From Stachybotrys elegans (Eukaryota > Ascomycota > Sordariomycetes > Hypocreales > Stachybotryaceae): a stretch of DNA of 59,614 bases. Position numbers and translations under genes: made by a program. The notes under the pieces are model-generated. The model was given only the letters and a program-made list of their open reading frames with translations, was not told the origin of the DNA and did not search any database. Every line of letters begins with the position of its first letter. Position 1 is the stretch's first letter. This document shows, piece by piece, positions 1-12,157 of this stretch. The stretch covers positions 1 through 59,614 of the forward strand of contig JAGPNK010000046.1 in assembly GCA_020746835.1 (NCBI GenBank), written 5' to 3'.

Positions 1-1587
1 ACCGCCTACGTGTGCTTGCAATCGGCATGGGAACCAGATGTATCCGACCGAGTTCAACAACATCTGGGCAGCTCCGTGCAGGTGACTTCCTAGGCCACGG
101 AGGCTTGTATGATCTGGGAAAGGCGCTATCACACGCGGCACAGGCGTGGTGACGGCCAGGGGAGACACTTAGCGTCTATTGTCTGTCTATTCACAACGTT
201 GTGTCTGTCATGAGATAAAGCCGGTGGCATCATGCTTTCATGGTGGCTAGGCTGTGTCCGAGACGTTGAGTCGTTGGAGACGGTGGACCTCTGGGACAGT
301 TCCAACTGGCTCGCCAGCGCCACATGGTCCGATGGTGACGAATAGCCTGTACAGTTTCGGTTTCCTACATCACCTTACACGCAGCAAGGGAGGACTAGCT
401 AAGCGCCCCTGCCTGTGCCGCCGGGACGGGGGATTTAGACGGGTGTAAGAGTAAAGAGGGTATAGCTACGCTACCAGTCTCCGATGTAAACAATGTAAAC
501 AAGGCGCCACCTGGCTTGCTGATGGAAGATAGGAAGATGTTGTCCCACTAGGCGTAGACCCATCTCCCTTCTCAAGTCTCGCGCATACTTTGACATGCCG
601 GAATAGTGTCCTTCTCGGGCACCCCTCTCGATCTCGTCATCGACAGAAAAGAAGATGCGGGTAGATTGCATGCAACGAGTCGGTATTCATGGCGGAGTAT
701 GTTCTTTTGGGATTCCTCATTTGCGCCCTGCAGCACTGTATATCGGCTCCTTGGGTCGACGGATCATGTTGTCCCACGCACAGTTGAGTGGTTTTTGACG
801 TTCGCGACATGCGCCTGTTGCAGAGAGGTTAGTTAGCTGAGGCGACCACGGAAAGCTGTTGAATCTAGTTAGGCGTACTGCATACTTTGCTACATCCCTG
901 CATCAAATTCCTACCTCCCTCCTACCCTCTTCGCTTGTCTAAGTTTTTGGGTATGACTATGGTTCTTCCGCTTCATCACGACGGATGACGTGGTGCTCGA
1001 TAGCAAGTGTGAGACTCGGATACCGCCTGCGCATTATGCCTCTTGGGGAAACCGGCCTGCTCGATTATTTCTTGCTATTTTGCCTCTCGATGCTCTCGAT
1101 AGACGGCCGACGTCGTTGGCCACCGCCGAGCCTTGCCCTTCGAGGTTCATACCCACGCCTATATCCCGCCAGCCTCATCCCATCCGAACAGCCACAAGGT
1201 GCCTCTGAGCCATTGCCGTGAGATTTGTGGGTACAAGCATCATAATCCCCCAACGGCCTCAATTTTTCATGGGGCCAGTTCAGTAGAGACTTGCTGATAC
1301 TATCCATGTCCCTATTGGGTGGTCAAGAAATGCATGAGAAGCTGGGCTCGTGGGCCCGTCCCAGTTATAGTGTTCATCATGTAGCTCTAGATACTGGGCC
1401 TAGGCCGCAATGAAACGCTGTCCGTAAGAAACTAGACCGACCCTAAGAATACAAGCAAAAGAATGCCAAATGGTGCAAAACAAAAGTATCATTGTTCCAG
1501 GCCAACCATGTAGTAATTTTAAAATCCGTCCGGGAGTTGCCCCGAGGGCATCAGGTCCCACATGCGCATAACCTCGTCCCTGCTCAG
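1..1587. other. Intergenic, no gene recognised
   Basis: Only short overlapping open frames (at most about 80 codons) occur on both strands, none resembling a known protein or carrying plausible intron borders. A stretch near 765-840 resembles 7200-7280 over about 75 bases (see findings). No RNA gene or clear terminal repeat was seen. Confidence 0.5.
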
Positions 1588-4419
1588 TCAGTATGGTGGT
1601 ATCAAGAAGGAAGGAGAGACATACCCTCCAATCTCTGCTAAGCGGACCCCTTTGTCGCGGCAGAAGCGGAGGAATCGCTTCATGGTACGCTCCCGCTTGA
1701 AAGCAGCCATTATTTGGCCGCGGGGCTTGCCATCCTTCTTGGCAATTACCGGGCGTTCCGTGTTGACGAGGATGGAGATGTGCAGGGCCTGGAGGTTGTA
1801 CGAGATCCGGACCATCTCATCAAGCCGCAGGTCAAAGTTGATGGGCTCCCTTAGCACACCCCATGTGGCGGGGCTGCTTTCGGTGAGGACTTGGTGCTCA
1901 AAGCGTTTTGTGTCGTCGCGCCACGTCCAGTGCTGTATTACCTTGTTCGAGCTCGTGTACAGCCGCGTCTTGACCTGATATAGGCGCCAGTCGTGTGCCG
2001 TCAGCGGAGAACCGTAACACGAATCAGCTTCGGATAGTTGTGCGGGATAGAGCTCATCGCCAGAGGCCAGAGCCGGCGAGGTGTGTCGGAGACGTTTGGT
2101 GATCACACCGCCAGAGGGCAAGTCGGGAGGCAATGACATGTGTCCTACGGATGGGGATCGTCTCGAGATGGGGGTATCAGTAGGTGTGCTGGCTTGGTTG
2201 TGCAGCGTCTTGCGCTTCAGGGGCTTGGGTTGTGGCGTGCCGCTCTGTGCGTGTTTAGGTGGTTTGCCCGATGACGAACGACCCATAATCGTCTTGAAGC
2301 CGCATTTTTCTCTGAGATACTTGAGCTTTGCATCATGGTAAAAGTTGCGTATCGTCCTAAGAAAGTTGAAGTCGGCGCCTTGCTCAGAGATTAGTTCATG
2401 GAGACGGTACCGCAGCCAGTCGACTGGCTTGATATCGAGGCGATACTTCTCCAACTCTTCGAGTGTATCGACAAGTCGAAACAGCGTGTCATAGGATGTG
2501 ATTCCTCTCCTGGCCGATTGGAGGTACTGCTTGGCAAGAAGCTGATAGGGGCTGATGTCGCCCGTCTCAAGGAACTTGAGTATCTTGACGCCGCGCTTTA
2601 CCTGGCGACGAGTATGATACTTGAAAGTACCGCACTTCTCGCCACTGGATTCATCGCGCACAGCCTTTTTGTGCTTTTCGCGCCATATCTGCAGAGCAGG
2701 CTCGATCAGAGTCCCGAGATCTGTCCAGCTTCGCTCCCAGTATGGGTGGTTCCGGTCAATCTTGGCTACAGGCACATCCTCAATGCAGGGAGGATAGGTA
2801 AAGACGACGCCATTGTCGCGCAAAACGAGATTGTGCTGGTTAATCTCACAACTCTGGTCATAGGCCCAGCCGAGGTTGGGTTCAGGGGCATACAGTTGTG
2901 GGGAAGCGTTCCCAGTACAGCCGGCTGTCGGTGTATGAAGATCTAGATAGGGTGGCCTGCTTCGTACGTTGACTGGCGTAACGCCAGGTTTGGAGATATG
3001 TTCCCTGGTGTTAGCAGGGAGAGGCGCTCTGACTTCGGACTCGGCGGACGACAGTACGCGTGAGACGGGCGTGGGTGGGCATTGAAGCCCTGAAGCCTTG
3101 GCGGTTGCGTCTTGTAGGGCCTGCGCTCTTCGAGCCTGGAGCTCTTCAGTTTCCTGTGTCACTATGTAGGCAATGCCCATGACGTCGGGGGCCTTTGGCC
3201 GGGGCAGCGGGTTGACGAGCTCGTGAATGGTGCTTCCTCCCTCACTAGTCCTGTGTCTCCCGTTGACCTCCCTAGGCTCGACGTTGACTGCCTCTCTAGA
3301 CTCGACGTTGACTACTCCCCTAGACTCGAGGAGTCGAGTTTGTAGGTCTCCATCGGAAAATTTGCGTTGGTCGGCATGGCCATTTATGCCGTTGACACGC
3401 ATCACGTTTGTGTCGGTGCCATTAAGTTGAGTGGCTGTGTCTTCTTGGGGTGCCTCGTCAAGGTCGAGCGGCTCGCCAGATGCGCCGTGGCAACCCTGAT
3501 GATTCCATTCGCAGTTACCGCACCTGTTAAACATTTCACCCCCGATGATGATGCAGTCGTCGAAAACGCCTTGGTTCTTTTGGCATGAGATGCAGCGGCG
3601 TGGCTGGATCTTGCCGGTGGCCTGTATCATGCACGACAGCCACTTGTCGCCCTTGGATTCAGTGCGCTCATAGATGGCGGATAGATGGTCTTGGTTAAAT
3701 TCCCGGCCACGGCGAATCTTGACAGGCTAGCGGATGGGACGCTTGAGGATGGAGCGAACCCGATGGTTCCAGGGCTCGATGGCAAGGACTGGGCCGACGA
3801 TAGAGCCATCAACATGGACAATGTCGACGAGAGGCTTTCGAGAGGGCATAATGATGGGGCCGTTGACAGATTGCTCCGGGTTGCCCTCCGAGCCTCGGGT
3901 GGAAGAGATGGGCGTGTGATCGCAAGACGGTCGGCTCAAGTTGGCCGCGGAGCTGGAACGCATCTCCTGGCAATAAAATGGAATGGTCTGTTTGGCCTTT
4001 TTGCGCATCTCGAGATACTTCTGCTGGTCTTTCTGATAGGACTTTTCGAAGAGAAGAAGTTGATTGGTCTTGTAGTTATATTGCTGGGCGAGGTGAACTC
4101 GATCCGCCTTGACTTGTGCAAGCTGCTCGGCAAGGATTTCCTCGGCCTTGCTGAGCTGGCTCAGTCGGCCAGTAATGGTGGCCATCTCGACGCGGTGGTC
4201 GAGGATGGCCTGCTGATGCTTGCCAGCTTCGGTCCAGGTCGTCTCCCACTCATGGCGGATGTTGGACCAAAAGTTGCATTCCGTCTCATCCCAGACCTGC
4301 TGGCGCTCATCAAAGGGTAGAGTGTCCATGATGTGAAGCCAATCGAAGGTTAAGATTCGCAATTGGGCGGAAAGCGTGTCTTTGAGTGCCGTTGTATGTG
4401 TGTTTGACCGACAAAACAT
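1588..4419 (-). pseudogene. DUF3716 zinc-ribbon-like fungal protein, one in-frame stop
   Basis: One reading frame runs from ATG 4419 (alternative ATG 4329) to a stop at 1588, broken only by TAG at 3727-3729. Upstream of the TAG the product (about 230 aa) is rich in charged helices that look like coiled coil (residues about 60-150). Downstream the frame continues without shift into a cysteine cluster: RRCISCQK, then about 20 residues later RCGNCEW and GCHG. This CxxC...CxxC...C layout matches my memory of DUF3716 (PF12511), a family of unknown function expanded in Aspergillus/Penicillium. About 600 further residues follow, with basic, Ser/Pro-rich linkers. The TAG sits where a CAG (Gln) codon would restore one ORF of about 940 codons. 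No GT-AG intron that would remove it is evident. The gene is therefore either a one-lesion pseudogene or uses readthrough. The molecular role is unknown. Confidence 0.72.
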
Positions 4420-5775
4420 CCGCGGGCTTACACCACTCGTCTAGCGAGGATAGAGGATGGTCCAGCGAAACTCGTTCTTTGAATAGATACGCGGGAGGCA
4501 GTATGTATGTCACGCCACGGCGCGAATGCCGCGTTTCGGCATGCTTTTTGGTCGGCGGCGGATGCAGATTGATGGTATGGTGGAATATGTATGGCAGGCA
4601 GCTCTTGTTTACAACTGACAAAGTACGGAGTAGATAAACCACCCATCAACAACTATCCTCTATTGGGATTTTACCCCTGAATGCCGCACACTAATGGGGA
4701 TGATCATCTCCGTTGGCTGCTGCAAGAAAAAATCAACCGCTCCCTTGTTACAGCACACCCAGAATGGGCTATCTTGGCCCTCCCCCCTGTATGCCTTTTA
4801 CCGTGTTGGCTGGGTAGGCCAGAGCCAAAGGGTTTCTGAGCCCCAACCCTCCTACTCCCCTGCCTCCTTACTTCCCCAGAATCCACTCGTCGGACTTCTA
4901 ACTCGCCTGTCGCTGTAACCAGGTGTTCCTTGTCCCGGCGGTGACCTCAGCGATAAGAGACTCCCCGAGGGCATGTGGGCCGCGACGCAATCAGCCAGGT
5001 TGGGCCAGTGCATCCTACACAGGAAAGGGGGCCCTGTCAGTTGTGTGCCTTCCCAGTTGACGTCGTCAGTGCCAATCTTCACCATATTGCGCGTCTGGCT
5101 ATCCCGCACATCCTTGTTCGTTTACTGTTGACTTTTCACACCATCACCGTGGTCTGTGTCCGATAACTGCCGTACGAGGACTCTGTGAGGATGGCGAGTC
5201 TTGGCCATCCTCATCTTCGTTGGCAGAGGATAAGTGGTGGTGGTGGAGGGACATGTCGGACAGATGGGACTGGAACTTGGAGATTTCTGTGACGCATGAC
5301 GTCTCTGCCATTGGAACCGAGACTGACCACCTACATCGCATGGCAGAGGGGCATCAATCAGCCGGTATCGTGGCAGCCGCCAAAGCCGTGCCAGCACGAG
5401 CTCGTCAGCCGACAGGAAATGCTCTTTTCCCAACTTCCGGTGTCCATTCCGCAAAGCCTCCTAGCTAGTTAGGGATGAACACAAATCTTTGGCAGACAGG
5501 CCCAAACCATAATATTTATATATAATTACCCCTCTCCCTGAACAATTACAGGTCATTTAACCAATCACACCACCTCATCGGAATGCCTACGCCCGTTGAA
5601 CTCCATTCATTTGCACCCATGGAGCGTTTCCTGGCGATCCGTTGATAGAGTTCTACTAGGGCCATGATGGCCTGCCGCACGGTCTCGCTGCCCCGGATTG
5701 CCTGTATCAGGTCAACCTGGGCAGCAGCACGGTGCAAGTTGCCACAACTATCGTCGAAACTCCCTCATGCCAGCT
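4420..5775. other. Intergenic with a diverged short repeat
   Basis: No gene recognised. The segment around 4728-4830 resembles 13406-13480 and 13560-13620 (shared strings CCCTTGTTAC, TTGGCTGGGTAG, AGCCAAA), suggesting an old dispersed repeat or ancient duplication. A minus-strand open frame at 5546-5737 has a helical look but no family I recognise; it lies just downstream of the bZIP relic in a different frame. Confidence 0.4.
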
Positions 5776-6732
5776 CTAGAGCAGGTCGCCGGTTCCGCTT
5801 GCGATGCTCTGCTGCATGGCAGCGAGGGTAGCATTCTCAGAGAAGACGGGTCCTTGACCGTCGCAGCGGGCACAGTTCTTGAGACGATCGCTAGCATCGC
5901 CAACATGGACGAGCCCTCGCTTGAAGAGATTGTGGGAAATTATATAGTCCCAAGCAGCGCCGGCCGCTAGCAGGCGTTCACCACTATCTGAGGTGGCAAT
6001 TCTTTGAGAGGGATGCTTGTTGCTGTGGCCCTGGAGCACGTTGGAACAGAAGTCACTGGGTATGTATGTCATCGGGCCAGCAGTGGTCGGCTCGAGCGAG
6101 TGCTGGTCCGCAGAGCGGTTGGTCGTGGTCGTGGCGCGAAGAATCTCGTTCTCAGTGGCCATCTTCTGCAAATCCCGCTGGAGGCGCTCGTTCTCCTTAT
6201 GTGCATGCTGCTGAGCAGCCTCGAGGCTGGCCAGCTTCGTCTCTAGATCCTTGACGTGCTTTTCTTTTCTCTCACCGAAAGCGCGTGGATGGAATCTCCG
6301 TCTTGCTGCTGGCAGAAGAATCACGAAGAGATTTCAGAGCGTCTCCACTGGCATCGTCGTGGGGTAGAAGCTGTGCTGAGACTGCTGGGCTTGGTTCGTG
6401 CCAAACAAGTCATGGCCTTGTGGCGTCGGAGGGTCAGGGGAGCGAGGCCTCTGCTGGTAGGTATGGAAACCCGTGTTGAAATCGAAGCCGTGAACTGATC
6501 GGCTGGAGGAAGGGAATCGAGGTTGTCGGAAGTTTCCTATGGTGCGCGACCCAATACCGTGTCAGCCAATGCCAGGTGCACACCAAGTCAAGCGTGGTGT
6601 CTGCGAAGCAGGAACCATAGGCGGCGAGGTGTTGTTGTAATCATCGGAAGCGGTCGAGCGCGAATGCGAGGAAGTCGGAAGCAGGACGAAGCTCTGATCG
6701 GATTGAGCGAAGCCGTATTGCTGTGAAATCAT
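5776..6732 (-). pseudogene. AP-1-like (Yap/Fcr3-type) bZIP transcription factor, disabled
   Basis: Read from ATG 6732 the frame starts MISQQYGF, meets TGA at 6562-6564, continues in the same frame (NFRQPRFPSSS...GFHTYQQRPRSPDPPTP), shifts near 6358 into a second frame (DDASGDALKSLRDSS), then returns near 6268 to the first frame for ERKEKHVKDLETKLASLE and a leucine-zipper stretch. The C-terminal part (GERLLAAGAAWDYI, LFKRGLVHVGD, ARCDGQGP) matches my memory of the conserved tail of Fcr3/Yap-type fungal bZIP factors, which act in the nucleus on stress and drug-response genes. The basic DNA-contact stretch (NxxAQxxFR type) that should precede AFRERKEKH is missing: only RAFGERKEKH remains, so the lesion deletes or scrambles it and changes a conserved Arg to Gly. 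At least one nonsense change, two frameshifts and this deletion make a functional product very unlikely. Confidence 0.8.
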
Positions 6733-8526
6733 GGCGATCGGTCGGAAAGATATAGATAGGGAGGGCGTGAAAGGCGGACGCGCTCGAGACGGGCAACAAA
6801 TCAAAGTGCAGGCAACAGGGCTGAGGGGATCTGGGCAAGGTAGGAGAAAGGGAGGGGAGGGGTAGTGGGCGCATGCCTGTGGGCGTATGGGTGGTTTGGA
6901 TGGGAATGCTTGGCCGCTTGCTGAAACCGCTCTGGCAGGCCCAATCAATGCAGTGAGGGGTGGATGGCAAAGCACTGGCGGATGATGGACTCGACTCGTT
7001 TACGCTGTAGATGCTGATTGGGACCAGGCTGCAGAAATGTGTAGAATAGTTTGAGGCGCGGCCTAAAGATGGGAAGAAAAGTAAGGATACAAGAAGAGAG
7101 ATAGAACTACAAGATACAGGGTGGCCGATTCGCAAAATGCTTCCCTTCTAAGCAGAGACACGGTGGTGGTACGGGTGAGACACGGCGGTTTCAGGACGCC
7201 GAATCATCTTGGCCCACGGATGATTGCTGGGCTGTTGACGTTCACGGCATGCACCTGGTGGAGAGGTTGCTATCTGATTAACAAGATGTCGATGGCTGTC
7301 ATACCGCATATATCGTCGCCCCTATGTAGCCGCGCCCCTGTTGTAAAATGATTCTGCCGGACTTGCCATGCTTCGCGCGCGGTTGTTGTGAGGGCTAGCC
7401 TACAAGTGCTCCGCCGAGCTGATCGCTATTCAATATTGGGTCAGGCAGATAGGGTGCCTTTGTTAGCTTATGGTCAGAGCAGTCAGCTGCCGCTGGAGGC
7501 TGGAGTTTCAGGCTTCATTTCTTCATCAGTACAGAACCTCTCCTCTAATTTTGATGCTGTCTCCGATTCTGATGTTGATGGCGCAGGATGATCATTTCCG
7601 TGAAGAGATCGTCGTAACCATAGTGGGGCCGCAACAACAAGCCGCTTGCCCTGCAAGGCAAAGTGCCAACCGAGAGCCATCCCTGGCATTGACCTTTCCT
7701 CTTGTGGCTTCAAATTGTTTCCCTTTTCCCTTGCAGCTCCGGAATCTACAGAAGTTGATTGGACAGTACTCCGGCCGGCCGCACCTCTCACCTCCTGGCC
7801 CATGCAGTCGCCAGGGGAGGGTGGGGATGAACTGGGTGTGGTCGAGGCGCGGCTACGTAGCTGGTAGGATGCGAGCCTCGCAGCTTTGGTCCTCCTCCAT
7901 GGCATTGATCCACATCCATATTCTATGGCCACACCCTCTGCAGCTTATCTCAGGTGTGGGCGCGTAGTAACATTGAGGTAATGAGAGACCCATCACCTTT
8001 CTGGCCTTCTAATTAGGTCCGTCCAGGCCGTCCAGCCTGCCACGTCAAGGCACAAGTGCCACCTTCGATGCAGCCCAATGCCCCTCACCAGACAATCCCA
8101 GGTCAAACTCTCATGATCTTCTCCGATTTGGTTCGGCTTGACCCTAAGCCGCATCAAAGAATTGAAGTTGATGCATTAGCATGTCCTGTTGCTTCTTGCC
8201 TTTGCTTCAGCCCTGGCCATACCAGGGTTTAAACACAGATCTACCTCGCTCCTTGATTTAGGGCTCGTGCTACTTTGGGAGGACTTGACATCATTCGTAA
8301 TGTGGCCTTGCCAAAAGGCAACCATGCGAACCATGCAGGTTCTGCCTATAATTAGCAGTTCTACCTTTGCCCTCTTTTCATTCCCTTTTCTTTCCTTCTT
8401 ACACCTCAAACTGCGTCGAACATCCAGCGTCAACCAACGTGTCCACTAGGATCCGTGGATGCTTTATCTGTTCTTCCCATTACTATCTGAAGTATCGAGT
8501 TCGTGGTTCGTCCCCGAGATATTACC
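6733..8526. other. Intergenic between divergent genes, no gene recognised
   Basis: It holds the upstream regions of the bZIP relic (minus) and the EST1-type gene (plus). Open frames on both strands at 7470-7970 shadow each other and neither resembles a known protein. A stretch at 7200-7280 resembles 765-840. Pyrimidine-rich sequence before 8527 is typical of fungal 5' leaders. Confidence 0.4.
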
Positions 8527-9932
8527 ATGTCCGAAGCGGCCGACAGCGCAGAGAGTCAATCCTTCGACTGCGACTCCGGCTGCGGCTGGGACCTCTCCAG
8601 CAATATAGACCCTGCGGAATATGTTGAGCATGATGTACAACATTGCGAGGACAAGATTTGCAGTACCATACCTGAGCCGTGAGCTACCCAATTTCCTTCC
8701 CTGCCCCATATCATAGTCCACTTCGGCCACCCCATCACACAATCTCGATCTTTCCCCTCATCTCTCCTTTTCTCTTCAATTTTTGTGCCCTTTATCTTCA
8801 CCAGCCATCTCTCATCTTCGCTTGCAACATGCGGGATGTCTAACTCGCTGCTTCCATAGATCCAGTAGCATCTGCGAGGATGGCAGTCCCAGCCCCATGA
8901 TCCGAGAACTGGAGGCCCGCCCCATCACCCACCAACAGCTGGTCGCAGAGGTCAAGGGCCTCTACGCAGGCCTAGTGATGGTGGAGAGCCGGTGTATTGA
9001 GGTGGATAATGCTCAGTCGGCCAACAATGCAGATCATACGCTTTCCACCAAGCAGTGGCAAGCACTCATTGCCCTTCACCGAACCTTGCTCCATGAATAC
9101 CATGATTTCTTTCTCGCCAGCCAGCACCCTTCAGCGAGATCTACCCTGCGACGGCTAGCTTCAAAGTATGCCATGCCGGCTAGGATGTGGCGCCACGGTA
9201 TTCATTCTTTCCTAGAGCTTCTGCGGCATAAACTCCCAGAGTCTCTTGAATACATGCTCTCCTTTATCTATCTCGCCTACTCCATCATAGCTCTGCTCTA
9301 CGAAACGGTACCAGCATTTGAAGAGACTTGGATCGAGTTTCTCGGGGAGATCGGGAGATATCGTATGGCTATTGAGGATGACGACATTCGAGACCGTGAA
9401 GTCTGGACGGAAGTGTCAAGATCATGGTACACCAAAGCGTCGGACATGAGGCCTACTGTTGGACGGCTGTATCATCATTTGGCCATCCTCTCACGGCCAA
9501 ACGCGCTCCAGCAGTTGCACTTTTACTGCAAGGCTCTCACGGTCCCCGACCCCTACCCCAGCGCGCGAGAGAGTACGACGACGCTGTTCAACCCCCTCTT
9601 GAGCTCAAAGGCCACAAAACCGCAGCCAATCAATGCAGCATATATCCTCGTTAACGCGATTCTCATCTCTGGCGGGAGCAGAGACCGGCTCAGGTCGGCT
9701 ATGGAAAATTTTTATTCCCTTTTGGATCCTCATACTGGCAGGAGAGGCAAGAAGTGTCTTAAACCTGGGTTTGTAGCCATATGATTTCCCTCATGTAGGC
9801 TTAACTGACACTTACAGGTCCTACATAGCCATCTCCCTCGGATGTCTACAGCTAGGGTACGGGTCTGAATCCAACGTTCTCATGAAGGCCATGAGTCTTG
9901 GTTTAGAGAAGGGAGACGTGACTATGAAGGCA

Positions 9933-10067
9933 GCATCTTCCTTCATGGGCACGCCTCCTTCACCAGGCTCAGAGGCAGCATCTTCCTTCATAGTCGTGCC
10001 AACTTCGCCTGACTCAGAGGTGGCATCTTCCTTCATAGTCGTGCCAACTTCGCCTGACTCAGGGGTG
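9933..10067 (+). repeat. 45-bp tandem repeat, 3 units, in EST1-type linker
   Basis: Three 45-bp units (9933-9977, 9978-10022, 10023-10067) encode ASSFxxxPxSPxSEx; units 2 and 3 are almost identical and unit 1 is diverged. A fourth unit begins at 10068 and breaks off. The period is a multiple of three, so the linker frame is kept. Confidence 0.9.
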
Positions 10068-10082
10068 GCATCTTCCTCTGAG

Positions 10083-10332
10083 GAAGTTGAAATGGCGGAG
10101 GCTACCTCTGAGTTTGACGAAGTTGACATGGCGGAGGCTACCTCTGAGTTTGACGAAGTTGACATGGCGGAGGCTACCTCTGAGTTTGACGAAGTTGACA
10201 TGGCGGAGGCTACCTCTGAGTTTGACGAAGTTGACATGGCGGAGGCTACCTCTGAGTTTGACGAAGTTGACATGGCGGAGGCTACCTCTGAGTTTGACGA
10301 AGTTGACATGGCGGAGGCTACCTGAGTTTGAC
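10083..10332 (+). repeat. 36-bp minisatellite, 7 units, last unit 2 nt short
   Basis: The 36-bp unit encodes EVDMAEATSEFD. Units start at 10083, 10119, 10155, 10191, 10227, 10263 and 10299. The first has one substitution, the next five are identical, and the seventh (10299-10332) lacks a CT dinucleotide. That converts ACC TCT GAG into ACC TGA G and stops translation. Near-perfect identity between units indicates recent expansion, and copy number is likely variable between strains. Confidence 0.95.
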
Positions 10333-10904
10333 GAAGATAAATTCAAGGAAATCCAGACCTTCGCCAACCGCACCTATAGCATTGTCATTCACCGCCGGGG
10401 GACCCGAATACGTTGCCTTTTCTCCACGTAACGCTCGCTTTCGTCTATCATATGACAGCCTTTCCAGCAGCAATGACCTACCTAGAAGCAGGCTTCCCCT
10501 GGGGGCCCACGGCTGACATGTTGAATTACCTCAAGTCATGCAAATTCCAGCCGAGAATGGACACCGCCGAATTTCCCGGGCCAAAGAACGAGCTTCCACG
10601 GCCGCTGCCCGAGGACTATGCTATGCGCGGCCTCTTATACACACAGAAGTACTGTCCCGCGAATTGGTTCGACAATGATAAGCTCGAGGAGGATGAACGC
10701 TATGTCGAGCTGCCATCCATGGTGGAAGAACGCCGGGAACGGATTCTCGGATTGGGCCGTCAGATTGCAAGGTCAGGCAAATGGTTGACGTGGGACGCGG
10801 GGAGCGGAAAGTTTGACGTCGCCCCCGACTACGCATTTGAGCTGGTCGAAGCACCTGCGCCCTCATCGGAACGAGAAGGCGGGAAAAGTGGCATTACCTC
10901 TTAA

Positions 10905-12157
10905 GAACATGACGTCCTTGGTCGGCCGGCCGACTTCAGAGAATAGATGCCAAGCTCTAGGCCAGTACCCATTTTATTGGAGGGGTCAGGTAGACGGACA
11001 GTGATCTCTCAATGTCCTGTCGCAGGAATAGGAAGGAGGGAGGATGTTTCTGTATTTCTTGCATAGATCCCAAACATCTTGCTTTTCGTCATCGCTGCAT
11101 GGGCAGAGGGGTAGAGTGACAGTTTACTGGCGTGCCGTTCAGAGCACAGGTGATTTGGATGCAGGCGACCGCGCTGACACTGCACCAATACATACAGGCG
11201 AACCCCCGAAACGGCAAGTTGCCCGTTCCGACCTTTTTTGCGAGAAGGGAGAGGGGGGTTTTCGGCTCGATACAGGGCTCCACCAGTCGCTGCCCAAGAG
11301 GAATGCGATGACGAGATCCTGCCCTGTTCGGTTCACGCATTATGATGGGGAGATCGAAAGCCTGTCTCTGGCCAGTCGCCTGCTATTTGATCGAGCCGAA
11401 CACAGCGCTAGTGCCTTGACTTCTCCAGCACTTGGGTGTCAGAATGACATGTTGTAGTGGCGACCGATGCGCAACCAGGCCACCGCGCAGTGAGGAAGCA
11501 AGTGCCGTCACGGTGGCCGGGGAGGGATGTGTAGGTCAGCAGCGCAGATGACGCCACTCGGCAACGGCAGAAAGAAATGATCATCATAATCCAAGTATAA
11601 AGCACGGTCCAGACAAGAAGGACAGTGCACAGATCGTGAACAAATATGCAAAGACTCAATACGAACCCCTGACCCCCGTCCCTAATTCGCTTCAGGAATA
11701 CGGAGTACAAGGTATAGAGATGCGTCAAGACGCGTCCTATACATGTACCACTAGGTACTGATGGCGGGACGCGAAATTCCTGACCCTCTATTGAGCAAGT
11801 AGCTTGCTCTCTGCCTACATCGGATTAGGACAACGCTTGCCTGGTGTTACATGTCCACGAACAGAATTCACTACCTTTCGCTTGTAAAGGGAGAATAAAG
11901 GGAATAAAGAGATACATGATGAAGGCTTGGTGCCAAACCACACCAACCAAGTTGGTTGCAAAGGCCTTGCCCTGCACACACGGCACGTCCTCCATTCCTT
12001 TGGCACGTTGGCAGTTTAGGTCCAGACCATCAGTCGGTATGATGCGGTCACGACTCTCTTCCAGCAGAATTGCGCCATGCTGCGCCCAGCAAGGAAAAGG
12101 CTTTCAAGAGCAAATAAATTAAAAATGAATAAATAAAAACCACGTAGTTGGACTGGC
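10905..12157. other. Intergenic, no gene recognised
   Basis: It lies between two converging genes. An open frame at 11044-11457 (plus, 137 codons) has no recognisable family, no introns and a mixed codon look. A short motif at 11722-11750 (GCGTCAAGACGCGTCC) belongs to the ACGCGT-containing dispersed motif described in findings. Confidence 0.4.

Larger units (their letters stand above)
8527..10904 (+). pseudogene. EST1/SMG-type DNA/RNA-binding domain protein, frameshifted
   Basis: Three exons fit: 8527-8678 (starts MSEAADSAES), intron 8679-8859 (GTGAGC...CTAAC...TAG), 8860-9768, intron 9769-9817 (GTTTGT...CTTAAC...CAG), and 9818-10904. Exon 2 carries the hallmark helical block (QQLVAEVKGLYAGLVMVESR, WQALIALHRTLLHEYHDFF, KYAMPARMWRHGIHSFLELL, FIYLAYSIIALLYETVPAFE, GRLYHHLAILSRPNALQQL) that I associate with fungal proteins carrying the EST1 DNA/RNA-binding domain (PF10373), distantly related to telomerase/NMD adaptors. 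Exon 3 continues it, but the acidic linker has expanded into two minisatellites. After the last unit a 2-nt loss creates TGA (10323-10325). The true sequence goes on in another frame (EFDEDKFKEIQTFANRTY) and returns at a G-run near 10396-10401 by a 1-nt loss, then runs LPFLHVTLAF...FPWGPTADML...RPLPEDYAMRGLLYT to the stop. The two shifts compensate, but the TGA remains. Confidence 0.82.

Noticed and set aside
9821..10373. Minus-strand open frames made of repeated MSTSSNSEVASA- or LRHVNFVKLRG-type units
   Set aside because: They are antisense or off-frame readings of the 36-bp minisatellite; the plus strand carries the spliced EST1-type protein in the matching frame.
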